Below are positions 1 to 9,400 of a stretch of 18,514 nucleotides of DNA, piece by piece (position 1 is the first letter of the stretch; each line of letters begins with the position of its first letter). The position numbers and the translations under genes were made by a program. The notes beneath the pieces are model-generated. The model worked only from the letters and a program-made list of their open reading frames with translations. It searched no databases and had not been told where the DNA came from. Source of the stretch: CAZHBD01 sp964530555 (lineage in GTDB: Bacteria > Patescibacteriota > Saccharimonadia > Saccharimonadales > AWTP1-31); contig CAZHBD010000012.1 in NCBI GenBank assembly GCA_964530555.1, forward strand, positions 1 to 18,514, given 5' to 3'.

Positions 1-2
1 AT

Positions 3-863
3 ACAAGAGTAGGTTGCAGTGATACAGGTTGCTTAAAAGCAAACTGGACAAATTTAGGCCCTGCATTGAAAAACATAAATATTGCGAAAGTTTCAAGCGG
101 AAAACTAATACTGGGTGGAGTTGGCTCAGACAACAAATACTATTATAAGACGAAGTCCTGCCTAGACGATAGCTGTAACTGGTCTGGCTGGATCAAAGCA
201 AGTGATACATTCTTGGTAGGGTCGGGTAATCAAACAGTCTTAGAGGGAATTGGTCCAGATGCTCGGCTTTACGCGATTGGCAACGACGATAAAGTCTATA
301 CAAGGGAGATAGTGGTTGGTGATAATAACCTTAGGTCAAACTGGGCTGTCGCAGATGGGAAAACAGGGGTGCGTAAACTCATCAAAAGCAATTCGCAGGG
401 AAGAGTAGCTGCAGTGTATGCTGATGGTACAATATTTGCGTTTAGCGAAGGGTCGAAATGGGGCCAATACCCAGCGCTTCCCGTAGGAATAAGTCAGACC
501 TCTATCGCTCCCGTTCAGGTAAGTATCTCGTCTACCCAGGCAGGTAACAGAGCCTATGCCGTTGGTGGTGACGGTAATTTATACTTGTACTCTACTTATG
601 TAAATGGGAGTAGTGTTTTTTCAGGATGGGAAAGAAAAACAGGCCCAGCGATAACTGACGTTTATGATCAAGGTAATAACATGATAACACGACGGTTAAA
701 CGGTCGTTTATACAAGGGTGATATAACTGATCTTGGAGGAAATAGTAAGAAAGCGTCAACATCTCATAGTGGCCGTTCTAATACGCTAATAACGGCAATA
801 GGCTCAGACAACAAAGTTTACTTTCGCACTACCCGTTCCGGTCAGGGTTGGCAGCCACTTTAG
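3..863 (+). CDS. Beta-propeller-like repeat surface protein (5' partial)
   Basis: The reading frame is open from the window edge (codon at base 3), so the 5' end lies outside; an internal TTG at 66 is not a believable start because the residues before it align with the next gene (C-x4-C, then W-T-N-L-G-P against W-T-K-L-G-P). 286 residues are visible. They contain about four or five repeats with a G-[ST]-D-x-K-x-Y/F strand followed by a W-containing segment (GSDNKYYYKTKSC, GPDARLYAIG, GGDGNLYLYS, GSDNKVYFRT), a pattern like the DUF346/PLL-type or tachylectin-like propeller lectins. CX4C pairs (CSDTGC, CLDDSC) suggest disulfides and an extracellular location. The family assignment and glycan binding are inferences from pattern only. 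It ends 11 bases before the ATG of a full-length paralog, so the two are probably co-transcribed and arose by tandem duplication. Confidence 0.75.
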   Translation, partial: TRVGCSDTGCLKANWTNLGPALKNINIAKVSSGKLILGGVGSDNKYYYKTKSCLDDSCNWSGWIKASDTFLVGSGNQTVLEGIGPDARLYAIGNDDKVYTREIVVGDNNLRSNWAVADGKTGVRKLIKSNSQGRVAAVYADGTIFAFSEGSKWGQYPALPVGISQTSIAPVQVSISSTQAGNRAYAVGGDGNLYLYSTYVNGSSVFSGWERKTGPAITDVYDQGNNMITRRLNGRLYKGDITDLGGNSKKASTSHSGRSNTLITAIGSDNKVYFRTTRSGQGWQPL

Positions 864-874
864 AAAGGAACCTA

Positions 875-2080
875 ATGAAAAAAAATATCAACCTGTCTAC
901 TAAAAGATCAGCAAGTAGGTCAAATTTGAAACTTAAAACCAAAAACACTAGATTCTGGACCCGCAAAAGTACTGGGGTCATTGTTCTGGCAACGATTGCC
1001 ATAGGTGTGGGAGCTCTGATTCGCAGTTTTGCAATGTACGCTACGAATAGGCCAAGTTCAGTAACGCATATTGATTCTGTCAGCTCACAACCTGGCAACG
1101 GTCAATTGTCGGCATTTATTGATAGATATGTAACTTTTGTTGGAGCCAGAAGTAGTGATGGAAATGTTTCGGTAAATAAAATAACCTGTACGCCAACGAG
1201 CTGTATTTCCGATTGGACAAAATTAGGTCCATCGCTAAGGAATGTAAACGTATCATTTACGCAAAGTAGAAGTTCAGTGATACTGGGAGGAGTCGGAACA
1301 GATAATAAATACTATTTTAGTACTAAAAGCTGTTTAGAACTTTCTTGTCCTTGGTCGGCATTTAAAAGTGCTGGCGGTTCGATGCCAAGTGCCCAGTCAG
1401 TGTTGACTCAACATTATCAAAATCGAGCAGATTGTGCATCAGTTTCAGGAATAGGTAATGATCGGAAGATTTATACACGAGACGTATGTGTAAATATGAG
1501 TGGTGCAAGAGATTGGAGCCTGTCACCAGGAGCTGCAAATGTAAATATCAGAGGCATTTACAAAGATGATACAGGTGTAGGTAATCCGTATGTCTACGCT
1601 GTAAATAATAATAATGTTGTGACCGCCTGGCATGTACCATCTTCTGCTGATCAGTTACTCACTCTGACTAACGGAGCATTTCTCGCATCTTCTGATCATC
1701 CCCTTACCGCCTTAGAGAATTGTAATGGTTGCGGTGGTCAACTTGGTGTTGGTACTGATACGCAAGTGTATACCAATACAAACTCAAGTAATAATTGGGG
1801 ACTATATTATGGGAGCGGGAAAGTTGGATACATTACAAACATTTACCGCACCGCACAGCTTTCTCAATCCAGTATTACTGGTTCGGGATCTGTGTTGGTC
1901 GCTCGAGGAGCTGATGGTGCCCCTAGGTTGATTAAAGGTACTTCAACTGCTCCTACGATTGAAAATCTCGGTGGTAATTGTCGTCAAATTTCGGTGCAGC
2001 TGACAGTGATATCATGCATTGGAAGTGATAGTTACGTATATATTAGAACGCTTGGCCTTGTTAACTGGCAATTACTGTAA
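875..2080 (+). CDS. Membrane-anchored beta-propeller-like repeat protein
   Basis: 401 residues. I choose the ATG at 875, preceded by AAAGGAA at 864-870, over an in-frame TTG at 848 that overlaps the upstream gene and has no ribosome site. Residues 1-31 hold 11 Lys/Arg and no acidic residue, then a hydrophobic segment at about 33-48, giving an inside-positive signal anchor with the rest outside. The ectodomain repeats the pattern of the upstream paralog: CTPTSC...W, GVGTDNKYYFSTKSC, GIGNDRKIYTRDV, GVGTDTQVYTN, GSDSYVYIRT, ending N-W-Q-L-L where the paralog ends G-W-Q-P-L. CX4C and CX2C pairs suggest disulfides. By eye the DNA of this pair is more AT-rich than the murJ-lepA block. Likely role: surface attachment or lectin-like recognition (inference). 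No enzymatic motif was recognised. Confidence 0.8.
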   Translation: MKKNINLSTKRSASRSNLKLKTKNTRFWTRKSTGVIVLATIAIGVGALIRSFAMYATNRPSSVTHIDSVSSQPGNGQLSAFIDRYVTFVGARSSDGNVSVNKITCTPTSCISDWTKLGPSLRNVNVSFTQSRSSVILGGVGTDNKYYFSTKSCLELSCPWSAFKSAGGSMPSAQSVLTQHYQNRADCASVSGIGNDRKIYTRDVCVNMSGARDWSLSPGAANVNIRGIYKDDTGVGNPYVYAVNNNNVVTAWHVPSSADQLLTLTNGAFLASSDHPLTALENCNGCGGQLGVGTDTQVYTNTNSSNNWGLYYGSGKVGYITNIYRTAQLSQSSITGSGSVLVARGADGAPRLIKGTSTAPTIENLGGNCRQISVQLTVISCIGSDSYVYIRTLGLVNWQLL

Positions 2081-2086
2081 TTTTGC

Positions 2087-2115
2087 TTGATTGCCAACAA
2101 GGGATCCGCGATACT
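2087..2115 (+). promoter_or_regulatory. Possible murJ promoter
   Basis: TTGATT (2087-2092), a 17-base spacer and GATACT (2110-2115) resemble sigma-70 boxes. The expected start of transcription (about 2122) nearly coincides with the GTG at 2124. The match is imperfect and rests on sequence resemblance alone. Confidence 0.3.
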
Positions 2116-2125
2116 AGGACCTAGT
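2113..2125. repeat. Inverted repeat ACTAGG-A-CCTAGT over murJ start
   Basis: A perfect 13-base palindrome with a one-base centre overlaps the end of the putative -10 box and the first two bases of the murJ GTG. It could be an operator, or chance; its AGGA also provides a possible Shine-Dalgarno site for murJ. Confidence 0.35.
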
Positions 2126-3713
2126 GAATCGTATTCTCAGTCGTGCTAACAAAAAGGTTTCGCTTGGTGGTGCCGCCACCTTGTTGATTGTTGTTGCGTT
2201 GCTGGGCCAGATTCTCGGGTTCTTCCGTAACCGTCTGGTGAGCACTAACTTCACGGTGCACGATCCGGGGAGTACTGACGCTTTCTTTGCGGCCTTTCAG
2301 ATCCCAGATTTCTTCTTTTTGACGATTGCCGCTGGGGCGCTCGGTGTGGCGTTCGTGCCGGTTCTCGCTGACCGCCTGCATAAAGGTGATAAGAAAGGAA
2401 TGTGGGAGCTGACTAGCAGCTTACTCAACTTACTAACCATCGTTATGACGATAGTGGCTGTGATCATTTTTATATTTGCTCGTCCGTTGTTGCACTATGT
2501 CGTGGCGCCCAAGTTGACCCCGTTGCAGCTTGATCAAGCAACGACCATCATGCGCTTGATTGCTTTGAACCCACTTCTGTTTACACTGTCGGGCATTGTT
2601 ACAAGTGTTCAACAGACTTTTGGCAGGTTCTTTTTCTTTGCTATTGCTCCACTCTTTTACAATATGTCGATTATTGTGAGTGTTTATGTGTTTAAGGATC
2701 ATCTGGGAATAGTTGGGCTTGGTGTCGGTGCTTTTGCTGGTGCCTGCGCACAACTGGTTGTAGCCTCGATGGGACTGTGGGGGCTCGGTTTCAAATATCA
2801 GCGCGTCATTAACTTTAAGTCGACTGACTTCTTGCAAGTTATGCGGGCTTTGCCGGCTCGTTCAGTCGACCAGGGGATCGACTCGATTAATAGTATTGTG
2901 GAAACCAACCGAGCGAAAGCGCTCGGTGATGGTCCGGTGAGTTACTACAACTTTGCGTATACATTGCAAAACGTGCCAGTTATGCTGTTTGGTACTGCTA
3001 TTGCGACAGCTGCTTTCCCAAGATTGGCAGATCGTTTAGCCCAAAAGCGGCCGGATTTGTTTCACAAAGAGTTTTTCCAGGTTTTGCGCTTGATGATCTG
3101 GATCGCTATGCCGGTAGTGGTAGTTTGTTACTTTGCGCGGGGTTACTTGGCGCGCTTGCTTTTTGGAGATGTGGCGCCTGAAGTATCGCTGATTTTTGGC
3201 TACCTGACCTTCGCGATTCTGTTTCGCATTATCTACAGCATTATCTCTCGCTATTTTTACGCGCAGAAAGATACCAAAACTCCTTTGTTTGTCTCGCTTT
3301 TTGCTATTGGCCTCAACATTGTTTTGGCCTTTAACTTAGCCAAGGCAAGCGCGTATGGCATTGCTGGACTAGCTATGGCACAATCGATTACCGCTATGAT
3401 GGAGGTTATTTTGTTGGTGGGGATCATGTTTATTCGGGATCGTTATTTGCTCAACGGAGCTTTTTGGGGATCAATTGGGCGAATTGTATCGGTGACTGGC
3501 TTTAGTGTGTTGACGGCCTTCACTATGGTTTCGCTACTGCCACTCGAAATTACTGATCGTGGTTTTGTGACGCTCGGGTTCAAGCTAGCCTTTATTGCCG
3601 GTGCGACCTTTGCTGTTCATGTTGCAGTGTCATTGCTCTTCGGGCTGGACGAACCGCGTCCGGTTCTGAAGAGAGCCTGGCAGCTAATCCTCAAACCGAT
3701 TCGAGTTGAATAG
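2124..3713 (+). CDS. murJ: Lipid II flippase MurJ (MviN family)
   Basis: 529 residues, the usual size of MurJ, which moves lipid-linked peptidoglycan precursor (lipid II) across the cytoplasmic membrane. The protein is hydrophobic throughout with about 14 potential membrane helices. The N-terminus carries the family signature: GFFRNRLVSTNF, then DAFFAAFQIPDFF and GALGVAFVPVL. The segment aligned with the charged E. coli stretch (RRIFAEGAF) reads FLTIAAGAL here, so those polar residues are absent; later family landmarks include a DQGIDSINSIVETNRA segment and GTAIATAAFPRLADRLA. The start is a GTG with AGGA at 2116-2119 upstream, 44 bases after the preceding gene. The EamA-type gene starts two bases after its stop, so the two are probably translated from one mRNA. 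Confidence 0.93.
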   Translation: MNRILSRANKKVSLGGAATLLIVVALLGQILGFFRNRLVSTNFTVHDPGSTDAFFAAFQIPDFFFLTIAAGALGVAFVPVLADRLHKGDKKGMWELTSSLLNLLTIVMTIVAVIIFIFARPLLHYVVAPKLTPLQLDQATTIMRLIALNPLLFTLSGIVTSVQQTFGRFFFFAIAPLFYNMSIIVSVYVFKDHLGIVGLGVGAFAGACAQLVVASMGLWGLGFKYQRVINFKSTDFLQVMRALPARSVDQGIDSINSIVETNRAKALGDGPVSYYNFAYTLQNVPVMLFGTAIATAAFPRLADRLAQKRPDLFHKEFFQVLRLMIWIAMPVVVVCYFARGYLARLLFGDVAPEVSLIFGYLTFAILFRIIYSIISRYFYAQKDTKTPLFVSLFAIGLNIVLAFNLAKASAYGIAGLAMAQSITAMMEVILLVGIMFIRDRYLLNGAFWGSIGRIVSVTGFSVLTAFTMVSLLPLEITDRGFVTLGFKLAFIAGATFAVHVAVSLLFGLDEPRPVLKRAWQLILKPIRVE

Positions 3714-3715
3714 CA

Positions 3716-4135
3716 ATGAACTGGGTACTGTACTCACTGATTGCAGCCTGTGGATTTGGCACCATGACTTTAGTCATAACTCACTTGGCAAAAAGTGACC
3801 TCGGTACACTGACAATCAATATGGTCTACTGGCTGGTGACTGGGCTGTTATTTTTGCTTATTAATCTTCTAACAAACGGTCGTAAGCTGAAAATCCCAAC
3901 TTCAAGTCTGAAGTGGTTTGCACTGTTGTCGGTACTGGCTTTTATAGCAAATTACTGTTCAGTTAGAGCATTCCAAGCAGGGCCTAACACTGGTGTAGTG
4001 CGGTCAGTCCAAATGGCGCAGATAGCCATAGCCGCTATTGGGGCCTACCTATTATTCCACCAGGCACTTAGTGTTCGTAATGTAGCCGGCATGGTACTAG
4101 TGGTGGCTGGGATCCTTCTAGTAGTCAACAAATAG
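3716..4135 (+). CDS. Half-size EamA/DMT-type membrane transporter
   Basis: 139 residues with four predicted hydrophobic helices. The C-terminal part, with FQAGPNTGVVRSVQMAQIA followed by the closing helix GMVLVVAGILLVVNK, is typical of one EamA repeat of the drug/metabolite transporter superfamily. Full-length members have two such repeats (about 300 residues), so this protein probably works as a dimer, like small multidrug-resistance proteins. The substrate cannot be read from sequence. The ATG lies two bases after the murJ stop, indicating translational coupling; a link to envelope-lipid or amphiphile export is possible but inferred only from position. The gene ends in two consecutive in-frame TAG codons (4133-4138). 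Confidence 0.8.
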   Translation: MNWVLYSLIAACGFGTMTLVITHLAKSDLGTLTINMVYWLVTGLLFLLINLLTNGRKLKIPTSSLKWFALLSVLAFIANYCSVRAFQAGPNTGVVRSVQMAQIAIAAIGAYLLFHQALSVRNVAGMVLVVAGILLVVNK

Positions 4136-4152
4136 TAGCGCCGACCGACCTC

Positions 4153-4161
4153 TGTTATAAT
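4153..4161 (+). promoter_or_regulatory. Extended -10 promoter of lepA
   Basis: TGTTATAAT is a perfect extended -10 element (TGN plus TATAAT). No convincing -35 box lies 16-18 bases upstream, which is common for extended -10 promoters. Only eight bases separate the box from the lepA ATG at 4170, so transcription should start within about two bases of the start codon. Confidence 0.7.
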
Positions 4162-4169
4162 AGGCGGAC

Positions 4170-5951
4170 ATGAATCGTTCTCATATTCGCAACTTTTGTA
4201 TCATTGCTCACATTGATCATGGCAAGTCGACTTTGGCAGATCGTCTGCTGGAATTGACCAACACGGTCGAGAAGCGTGATATGAAGGCGCAGTTGCTCGA
4301 CAAGATGGACCTGGAGCGCGAAAAGGGGATCACAATCAAGTTGGCTCCCGTTCGGATGCAGTACAAAGACTATGAGCTCAATCTGATCGATACACCTGGC
4401 CACGTAGACTTTAGCTACGAAGTTTCCCGCAGCCTGGAAGCGTGTGAAGGGGCCATTCTAGTAGTTGATGCCAGTCAAGGCATTCAGGCACAGACGCTGG
4501 CCAATGTCTATTTGGCCATGGCGGCTGACCTCACGATTATCCCGGTACTCAACAAAATTGACCTGCCGGCTGCCGATGTCGATCGAGTCAGTGCCGAAGT
4601 TATGTCACTGCTCAGGTGCGATAAAGAAGATATCCTACTGATTTCGGCCAAGACTGGCGATGGCGTAGAGGCAGTTTTAGAGAAAGTTATTGACGCAGTG
4701 CCGCCACCGCAAGGCGAGCCCGAAGAACCAACACGAGCATTAATTTTTGATAGTTACTATGATGATTATCGGGGAGTGATTTTGTACGTTCGGGTAGTAG
4801 ATGGTGAGATCCCAAAAAACGGCGAGATTACCATGATGGCCACCGGTGCACAGGGCATCGCGCTTGAGGTCGGAGCCTTAACGCCTGACATGAGTCCAGG
4901 TAAGCGTTTGAGCGATGGCGAGATTGGCTATATTGTTACTAACCTCAAAACGACGCGTCAGGCTAAAGTAGGCGATACTGTCACACTGGCGGCTAAACCG
5001 GCGACGCAGGCTTTGGCGGGCTATAAGGATGTGCAGCCATTTGTGTACGCCGGCTTCTTCCCGGAAAGTAACGAGTACTACCAGGAGTTAAAGGAGGCTA
5101 TCGAAAAGCTGAGCTTGAGCGATTCGGCCTTGCAATTTGCCCCCGAAAATTCACCGGTTCTCGGTTTTGGAGTGCGAATCGGCTTTTTGGGCCTACTACA
5201 CATGGATATTGTCCGCGAGCGTTTGGAACGCGAGTACGACCTGGAGCTGGTAGTAACGAACCCGTCGACCGATTATCAGGTGACGCTGCTCAACGGCGAG
5301 GAGCTAGATATCAAGTCGGCTTCTGAACTGCCTGACCCAGCTAAGATCCGTGAGATCCGCGAGCCATGGATTACGGGAGAAGTGGTTGTTCCTAAAGATT
5401 ACGTCGGTGGGGTTATTCAGCTGATATCTAGTAAGCGTGGCTTACAAAAAAACCTCAGTTACGTTGATGCACAGCTGGCACTCGTAACCTTTGAGGCGCC
5501 TTTGGCTAACCTGCTAACTGATTTTTATGACCAGCTCAAGAGTATAACTAGTGGATACGGTTCATTTAACTACGAGTTGGACGATTATCGCGCCGAGGAC
5601 TTGGTGCGCCTTGATTTTTATGTTGCTGGTGAGCGGGTAGATGCACTGAGTATCATGGTGCACCGTTCGGAGGCACAAGGCTTAGGCCGCACGACGGTTG
5701 AGAAACTCAAAGAAGTGATTCCTCGACAAAACTTCCAAGTGAGTTTACAGGCGGGAATCGGGGGCAAGTTCATTGCTCGCGAAGATATCAGTGCATATCG
5801 TAAAGACGTAACAGGCTATCTGTACGGTGGTGACGTATCACGCAAAAAGAAACTGTTGGCCAAGCAGGCCAAAGGCAAGAAACGCATGAAGCGCTTTGGT
5901 AAAGTTGATATCCCTGCTGAAGCATTTACAGTTATGCTCAAGCGCGATTAG
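4170..5951 (+). CDS. lepA: Elongation factor 4 (LepA), ribosomal GTPase
   Basis: 593 residues, canonical length. LepA/EF4 is a translational GTPase that acts on the ribosome, proposed to help in elongation under stress or in initiation and subunit biogenesis. All G motifs are visible: G1 AHIDHGKST (13-21), G2 around GITIK (53-57), G3 DTPGH (74-78), G4 NKID (128-131) and G5 SAKTG. EF-G-like domains follow, and the LepA-specific C-terminal domain with GGKFIAREDISAYRKDVTGY and a Lys/Arg-rich tail separates it from EF-G and TypA. The G2 loop reads KLAPVRM where many bacteria have KAQTVRL. The gene has its own promoter at 4153-4161. AGGCGG (4162-4167) is too close to the ATG to be a good ribosome site. 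It converges with the minus-strand gene with only three bases between the stops. Confidence 0.97.
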   Translation: MNRSHIRNFCIIAHIDHGKSTLADRLLELTNTVEKRDMKAQLLDKMDLEREKGITIKLAPVRMQYKDYELNLIDTPGHVDFSYEVSRSLEACEGAILVVDASQGIQAQTLANVYLAMAADLTIIPVLNKIDLPAADVDRVSAEVMSLLRCDKEDILLISAKTGDGVEAVLEKVIDAVPPPQGEPEEPTRALIFDSYYDDYRGVILYVRVVDGEIPKNGEITMMATGAQGIALEVGALTPDMSPGKRLSDGEIGYIVTNLKTTRQAKVGDTVTLAAKPATQALAGYKDVQPFVYAGFFPESNEYYQELKEAIEKLSLSDSALQFAPENSPVLGFGVRIGFLGLLHMDIVRERLEREYDLELVVTNPSTDYQVTLLNGEELDIKSASELPDPAKIREIREPWITGEVVVPKDYVGGVIQLISSKRGLQKNLSYVDAQLALVTFEAPLANLLTDFYDQLKSITSGYGSFNYELDDYRAEDLVRLDFYVAGERVDALSIMVHRSEAQGLGRTTVEKLKEVIPRQNFQVSLQAGIGGKFIAREDISAYRKDVTGYLYGGDVSRKKKLLAKQAKGKKRMKRFGKVDIPAEAFTVMLKRD

Positions 5952-5954
5952 GGC

Positions 5955-6398
5955 TTAGCGCAGAACAACACGGGTGGCGGTCTGAGCACTATCTTTACCG
6001 GTGGTAAATACAGTAACGTCAGCATCTTTTTTGATTTCGTTGAAGGAGATAGCTTTATCAGTTTTAGTGTATTTGGTATTTTCGTTTAGGATAACCTTTT
6101 TGCTTTGGCCGTTGGCCATTTTCAGTTCTAGCGAGCCCTTACTAATGCTGCTTACCTTACCAATGATAGTGCCAGGGAATAGTGGACTGTCGGAGATTGC
6201 ATTAAGTGGATTAAGGTAGTCAGTAACTTTTTTGACAGCTTGCTTGGCGCCATCTCGCTGACCAGTTTTATAACCAACCCCATACCCTACGCCTGCGGAG
6301 GCACCAATAAGCAAGATAACCAACGCAATCGTATTGAATATGCTGCGGTTCAGTCTCAGTCCTTTTCGTGATCTTTGTTGTTCTGGCGCAACTTCCAT
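5955..6398 (-). CDS. Membrane-anchored DUF5666-like protein
   Basis: 147 residues. A basic N-terminus (RSRKGLRLNR) leads into one hydrophobic segment at about residues 20-45 that is rich in small residues (GASAGVGYGVGYKTG). The C-terminal half (from about 75) has the beta-rich pattern GTIIGKVSSISKGSLELKM, NENTKYTK and TATRVVL that resembles DUF5666, a small barrel-like domain seen in secreted and membrane-bound bacterial proteins. The molecular function is unknown. The ATG is preceded by GAGGAG (complement of 6404-6409) five bases upstream, an excellent ribosome site. It is transcribed divergently from the GLUG-kinase gene across 92 bases. Membrane anchoring is well supported; the DUF assignment is by pattern only. 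Confidence 0.8.
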   Translation of the reverse strand: MEVAPEQQRSRKGLRLNRSIFNTIALVILLIGASAGVGYGVGYKTGQRDGAKQAVKKVTDYLNPLNAISDSPLFPGTIIGKVSSISKGSLELKMANGQSKKVILNENTKYTKTDKAISFNEIKKDADVTVFTTGKDSAQTATRVVLR

Positions 6399-6435
6399 AT
6401 TTACTCCTCAAATTAGTGACCAATAAGCTATTTCA

Positions 6436-6444
6436 ATTGTACCA
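6436..6444 (-). promoter_or_regulatory. Extended -10 promoter of the DUF5666-like gene
   Basis: On the minus strand TGGTACAAT fits an extended -10 element (TGN plus TACAAT), 37 bases before the ATG and upstream of the GAGGAG ribosome site. No clear -35 box is seen. Confidence 0.5.
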
Positions 6445-6457
6445 TAAGCGGAATATT

Positions 6458-6466
6458 TGCTATCTT
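6458..6466 (+). promoter_or_regulatory. Possible promoter of the GLUG-kinase gene
   Basis: TGCTATCTT resembles an extended -10 element, with TTGTAC (6437-6442) 18 bases upstream as a weak -35 box; TATACA at 6466-6471 is an alternative -10. The TTGTAC overlaps the minus-strand -10 box, so the two divergent promoters may compete. No strong ribosome site precedes the ATG at 6491. Confidence 0.35.
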
Positions 6467-6490
6467 ATACATAAGCAGTGACGGTAAACA

Positions 6491-9400
6491 ATGAAAAAGA
6501 GATCGATGGAGCATTTGCTTAAAAAGCCGACCAAGAAAATTCGCATTCTCGGTGCTGCTGTGCTGGCCGTGTTTGCGGTCATTTTTGCCTTTTACTACAT
6601 TTCGGTAGTTGCGCCCGCCACGGCTAAGGCCTTTTCTGGAGCCGGTGCTGGTACAGATGGCGATCCATACCGCATTGCCTCATGTGCCCAATTGCAGGAG
6701 ATGCAGCTCGACAATGACGCCGTCTATGTCCTGGTGAACGACATTGATTGTAACGACACCATTAACTGGAACTCCGGTAAAGGTTTCTTGCCAATCCTCG
6801 ATTTTAAAGGGAGGCTAGATGGGCGCAATTATGCTATTCGTGGTCTATATGTCAATCGTACTAGCAGCGGGTCGCCAACGGATGCCAAAAGTGGGTTTGC
6901 GGTGGGTTTGTTCCGTACGGTGAGGACCGCTACTATTGCTAACTTATGGTTGCGTAATGGTCCTTCAACCGAAGGAAAGGTGGCGATAAAAGGTACCAAT
7001 AATGTTGGCTCTCTTGCGGGGGAGCTGAGATTTGGATCGGTCGTGAGCAACGTGCATAGCGAACTGAGCGTCGCAGCAACGGGAGGGACAATGACCGATA
7101 AAAATGGTGCAGTGGGTGGCCTGGCCGGCTTAAATCGCGGCATTATACGTTTGAGCTCAAGTACCGGCGATGTAACGCTGTTAAACAACTCAGCACTCGC
7201 CAATAAAGGCTTCAAGCTCGGTGGCTTGGTCGGAAATGATGATGGCCCAATGACGGGCGATAGTGAAGATCACTTAAGCCAGGGGGTGTCAGACAGTTAC
7301 GCGACCGGCAAAGTCACTGCGGACGAGGCTGATCAGGCCTTTCAGGACTTGCGTTGTGGTGGATTGGTCGGAGAGCAGTCAAGCCTCAAGTACATTACTG
7401 CGTCCTATGCCGAAGGTACTGTGCATTGTCAAAGTCCCGTTGCTGCCAGTGGAGGTCTTGTTGGCTTGATTGATGGTGCGCAATCTCATGCTCCGCTTAT
7501 TACCTCAAGCTTCACTCGGAGTAAGGTAGAAACCGCAAACGACGGTGGTAAATATGGCGGTTTTTATGGACGAAATGACGCAGTAGAAACGGCAAATAAC
7601 CAAGCGGTAGATCTTGGTTCGGTATATTTTGATGTGCAACGAACCGGACAAGAAAACTGTGGGCCTGATATCGACGCTCTGCCTTGCACGGCAATAAATA
7701 TTAGTGGTAGCGAACCGGATTACTTCACAACAATATCAAACGCTCCCTTCAGCCAATGGGACGAGACCATCTGGGACCTTCAAGAAGGGGCACTACCAGT
7801 TCATCAAGTCCAAGCCGTTCGACCCGATCCAGTTGCTAATTTTCAGGTAACACGCGATGGAGACGACTTTGTTTTTACTTGGGACCAGCCACTTGAAGAT
7901 AATGGTCGTAATATGGCAATCAACGGCTATACTATTGAGAAAACAGATCTCGGCAATGGTGCAACTGTTACTCTTGAAGGTACGCCGGATACTAATACAA
8001 CCTACCGCTGGTCCGGTCTTGAGATACCAAACAGCTATAAATTTCGTATTCGGGCTGAGGTTCCAAATGGTATTAGTGGGCTATTTTCTGATGACTTAGA
8101 GTTTGCGACAGGTATGCCGTCGACCTCACCAGAAAAAGACAAGGTTGAGTCGGTGGTACATTCCACAATAGTATCATGGCTGCCAGTCGACGGAGCAACG
8201 AGTTACGATCTACAATACCGGGAGACAGGGAGCGACGCATGGTTTGACACTGGCGGCGCAACGAGTGCACTGGCCCGAGCTGTTATCGGGCTTGAAGCCA
8301 ACACCAGTTACGACTATCGAGTTAAGGCTATAAACAAGGCAGGTAGCGGGCCGTGGTCTGAACCTTTTGCAGCCGTAACAAACACCGCAACCCAACGAGC
8401 CATTGCAACCTGCCAAGAGTTACAAGACTTAGTTAGCTTGGAAGACGACTACTATTTGGCAAACGATATTGATTGTTCAGCAATAGCCAACTTTACACCT
8501 ATTCCAGTTTTCATGGGAACATTTGATGGGCGCGGGCACACGATCCGTAACCTGACCATACAAGTTGATGCCGATAGTCCTAGCCAAGTTTCTGGCGTTG
8601 GCCTATTTGGTAGCACTGTCAATGCTGCGATCCGTAACCTGACCATTGAGCATAGTTCGGTAATCACTAACTATAGCCTTGGTGACTCAATTGACGAAGA
8701 CCAAAACGGGCTACCTGATCTAAATGGTCTGACGATAGAACCGGTTGTTCTGCCTGATGGCACTGTTGGCTCGGTGGCAAGCTTACAACAGGAGGCTGTT
8801 CAAACAGCCCTGTCGGCTGGTCAGTCGGCTCAAGACCTCGGCACACAGTTATATATTACGGCCCCGCAGCTGACAAATAATGCTCCTAAAGTGTCCACTG
8901 GTACAGTGGTGGGAACTAGTTTTGGAACATCAAAGTATCAAAATATAGCTGTTAATGACGCGGTTGTAACCGGTGCAATCACCGGAGGGGTATTTGGAAT
9001 TATATTGCCCACACCCCAATTGTTGAGTAATAAATTTAGTGATGCAATGTTTAGCGAACCTATGGTCTTTGATAACTTAAGCTACAATGGGCTAGTTTTT
9101 GGAAATGTATCTGGTGGGCTAATAGGATTGGCGACATCAAATACAGGCAGTATATTTGGGATGCCAGGGTCTCTGACAATACAGAACAGCCGTGTTGATG
9201 CGACCGTCCAGGCAAATGTGGGCGGTGGTGCGGTGGGAATAGCCCTGTCGTTATCGGCGGCAAGCACATACCCCGTAGCTAGTACGTGGACAGCATCAGA
9301 CGGTCTTTTTGGAATCGGCAGCAGTGAAATGATTAATGCTATTGAGCGTACGGTTTCTACGCAGGACGTGATTATCAAAAACACTGTAACAACTGGAGAA

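Noticed and set aside
848..874. TTG start at 848 for the second propeller-like gene
   Set aside because: It overlaps the upstream coding sequence and lacks a ribosome site, while ATG 875 has AAAGGAA at the right distance.
829..1098. Minus-strand open frame of 89 codons over the junction of the two propeller-like genes
   Set aside because: It overlaps two well-supported plus-strand genes and has no ribosome site or recognisable motif; it is an antisense shadow.
9082..9384. Minus-strand open frame of 100 codons within the GLUG region
   Set aside because: It mirrors the repetitive Gly/Ser/Thr coding of the giant gene and has no independent signal for expression.
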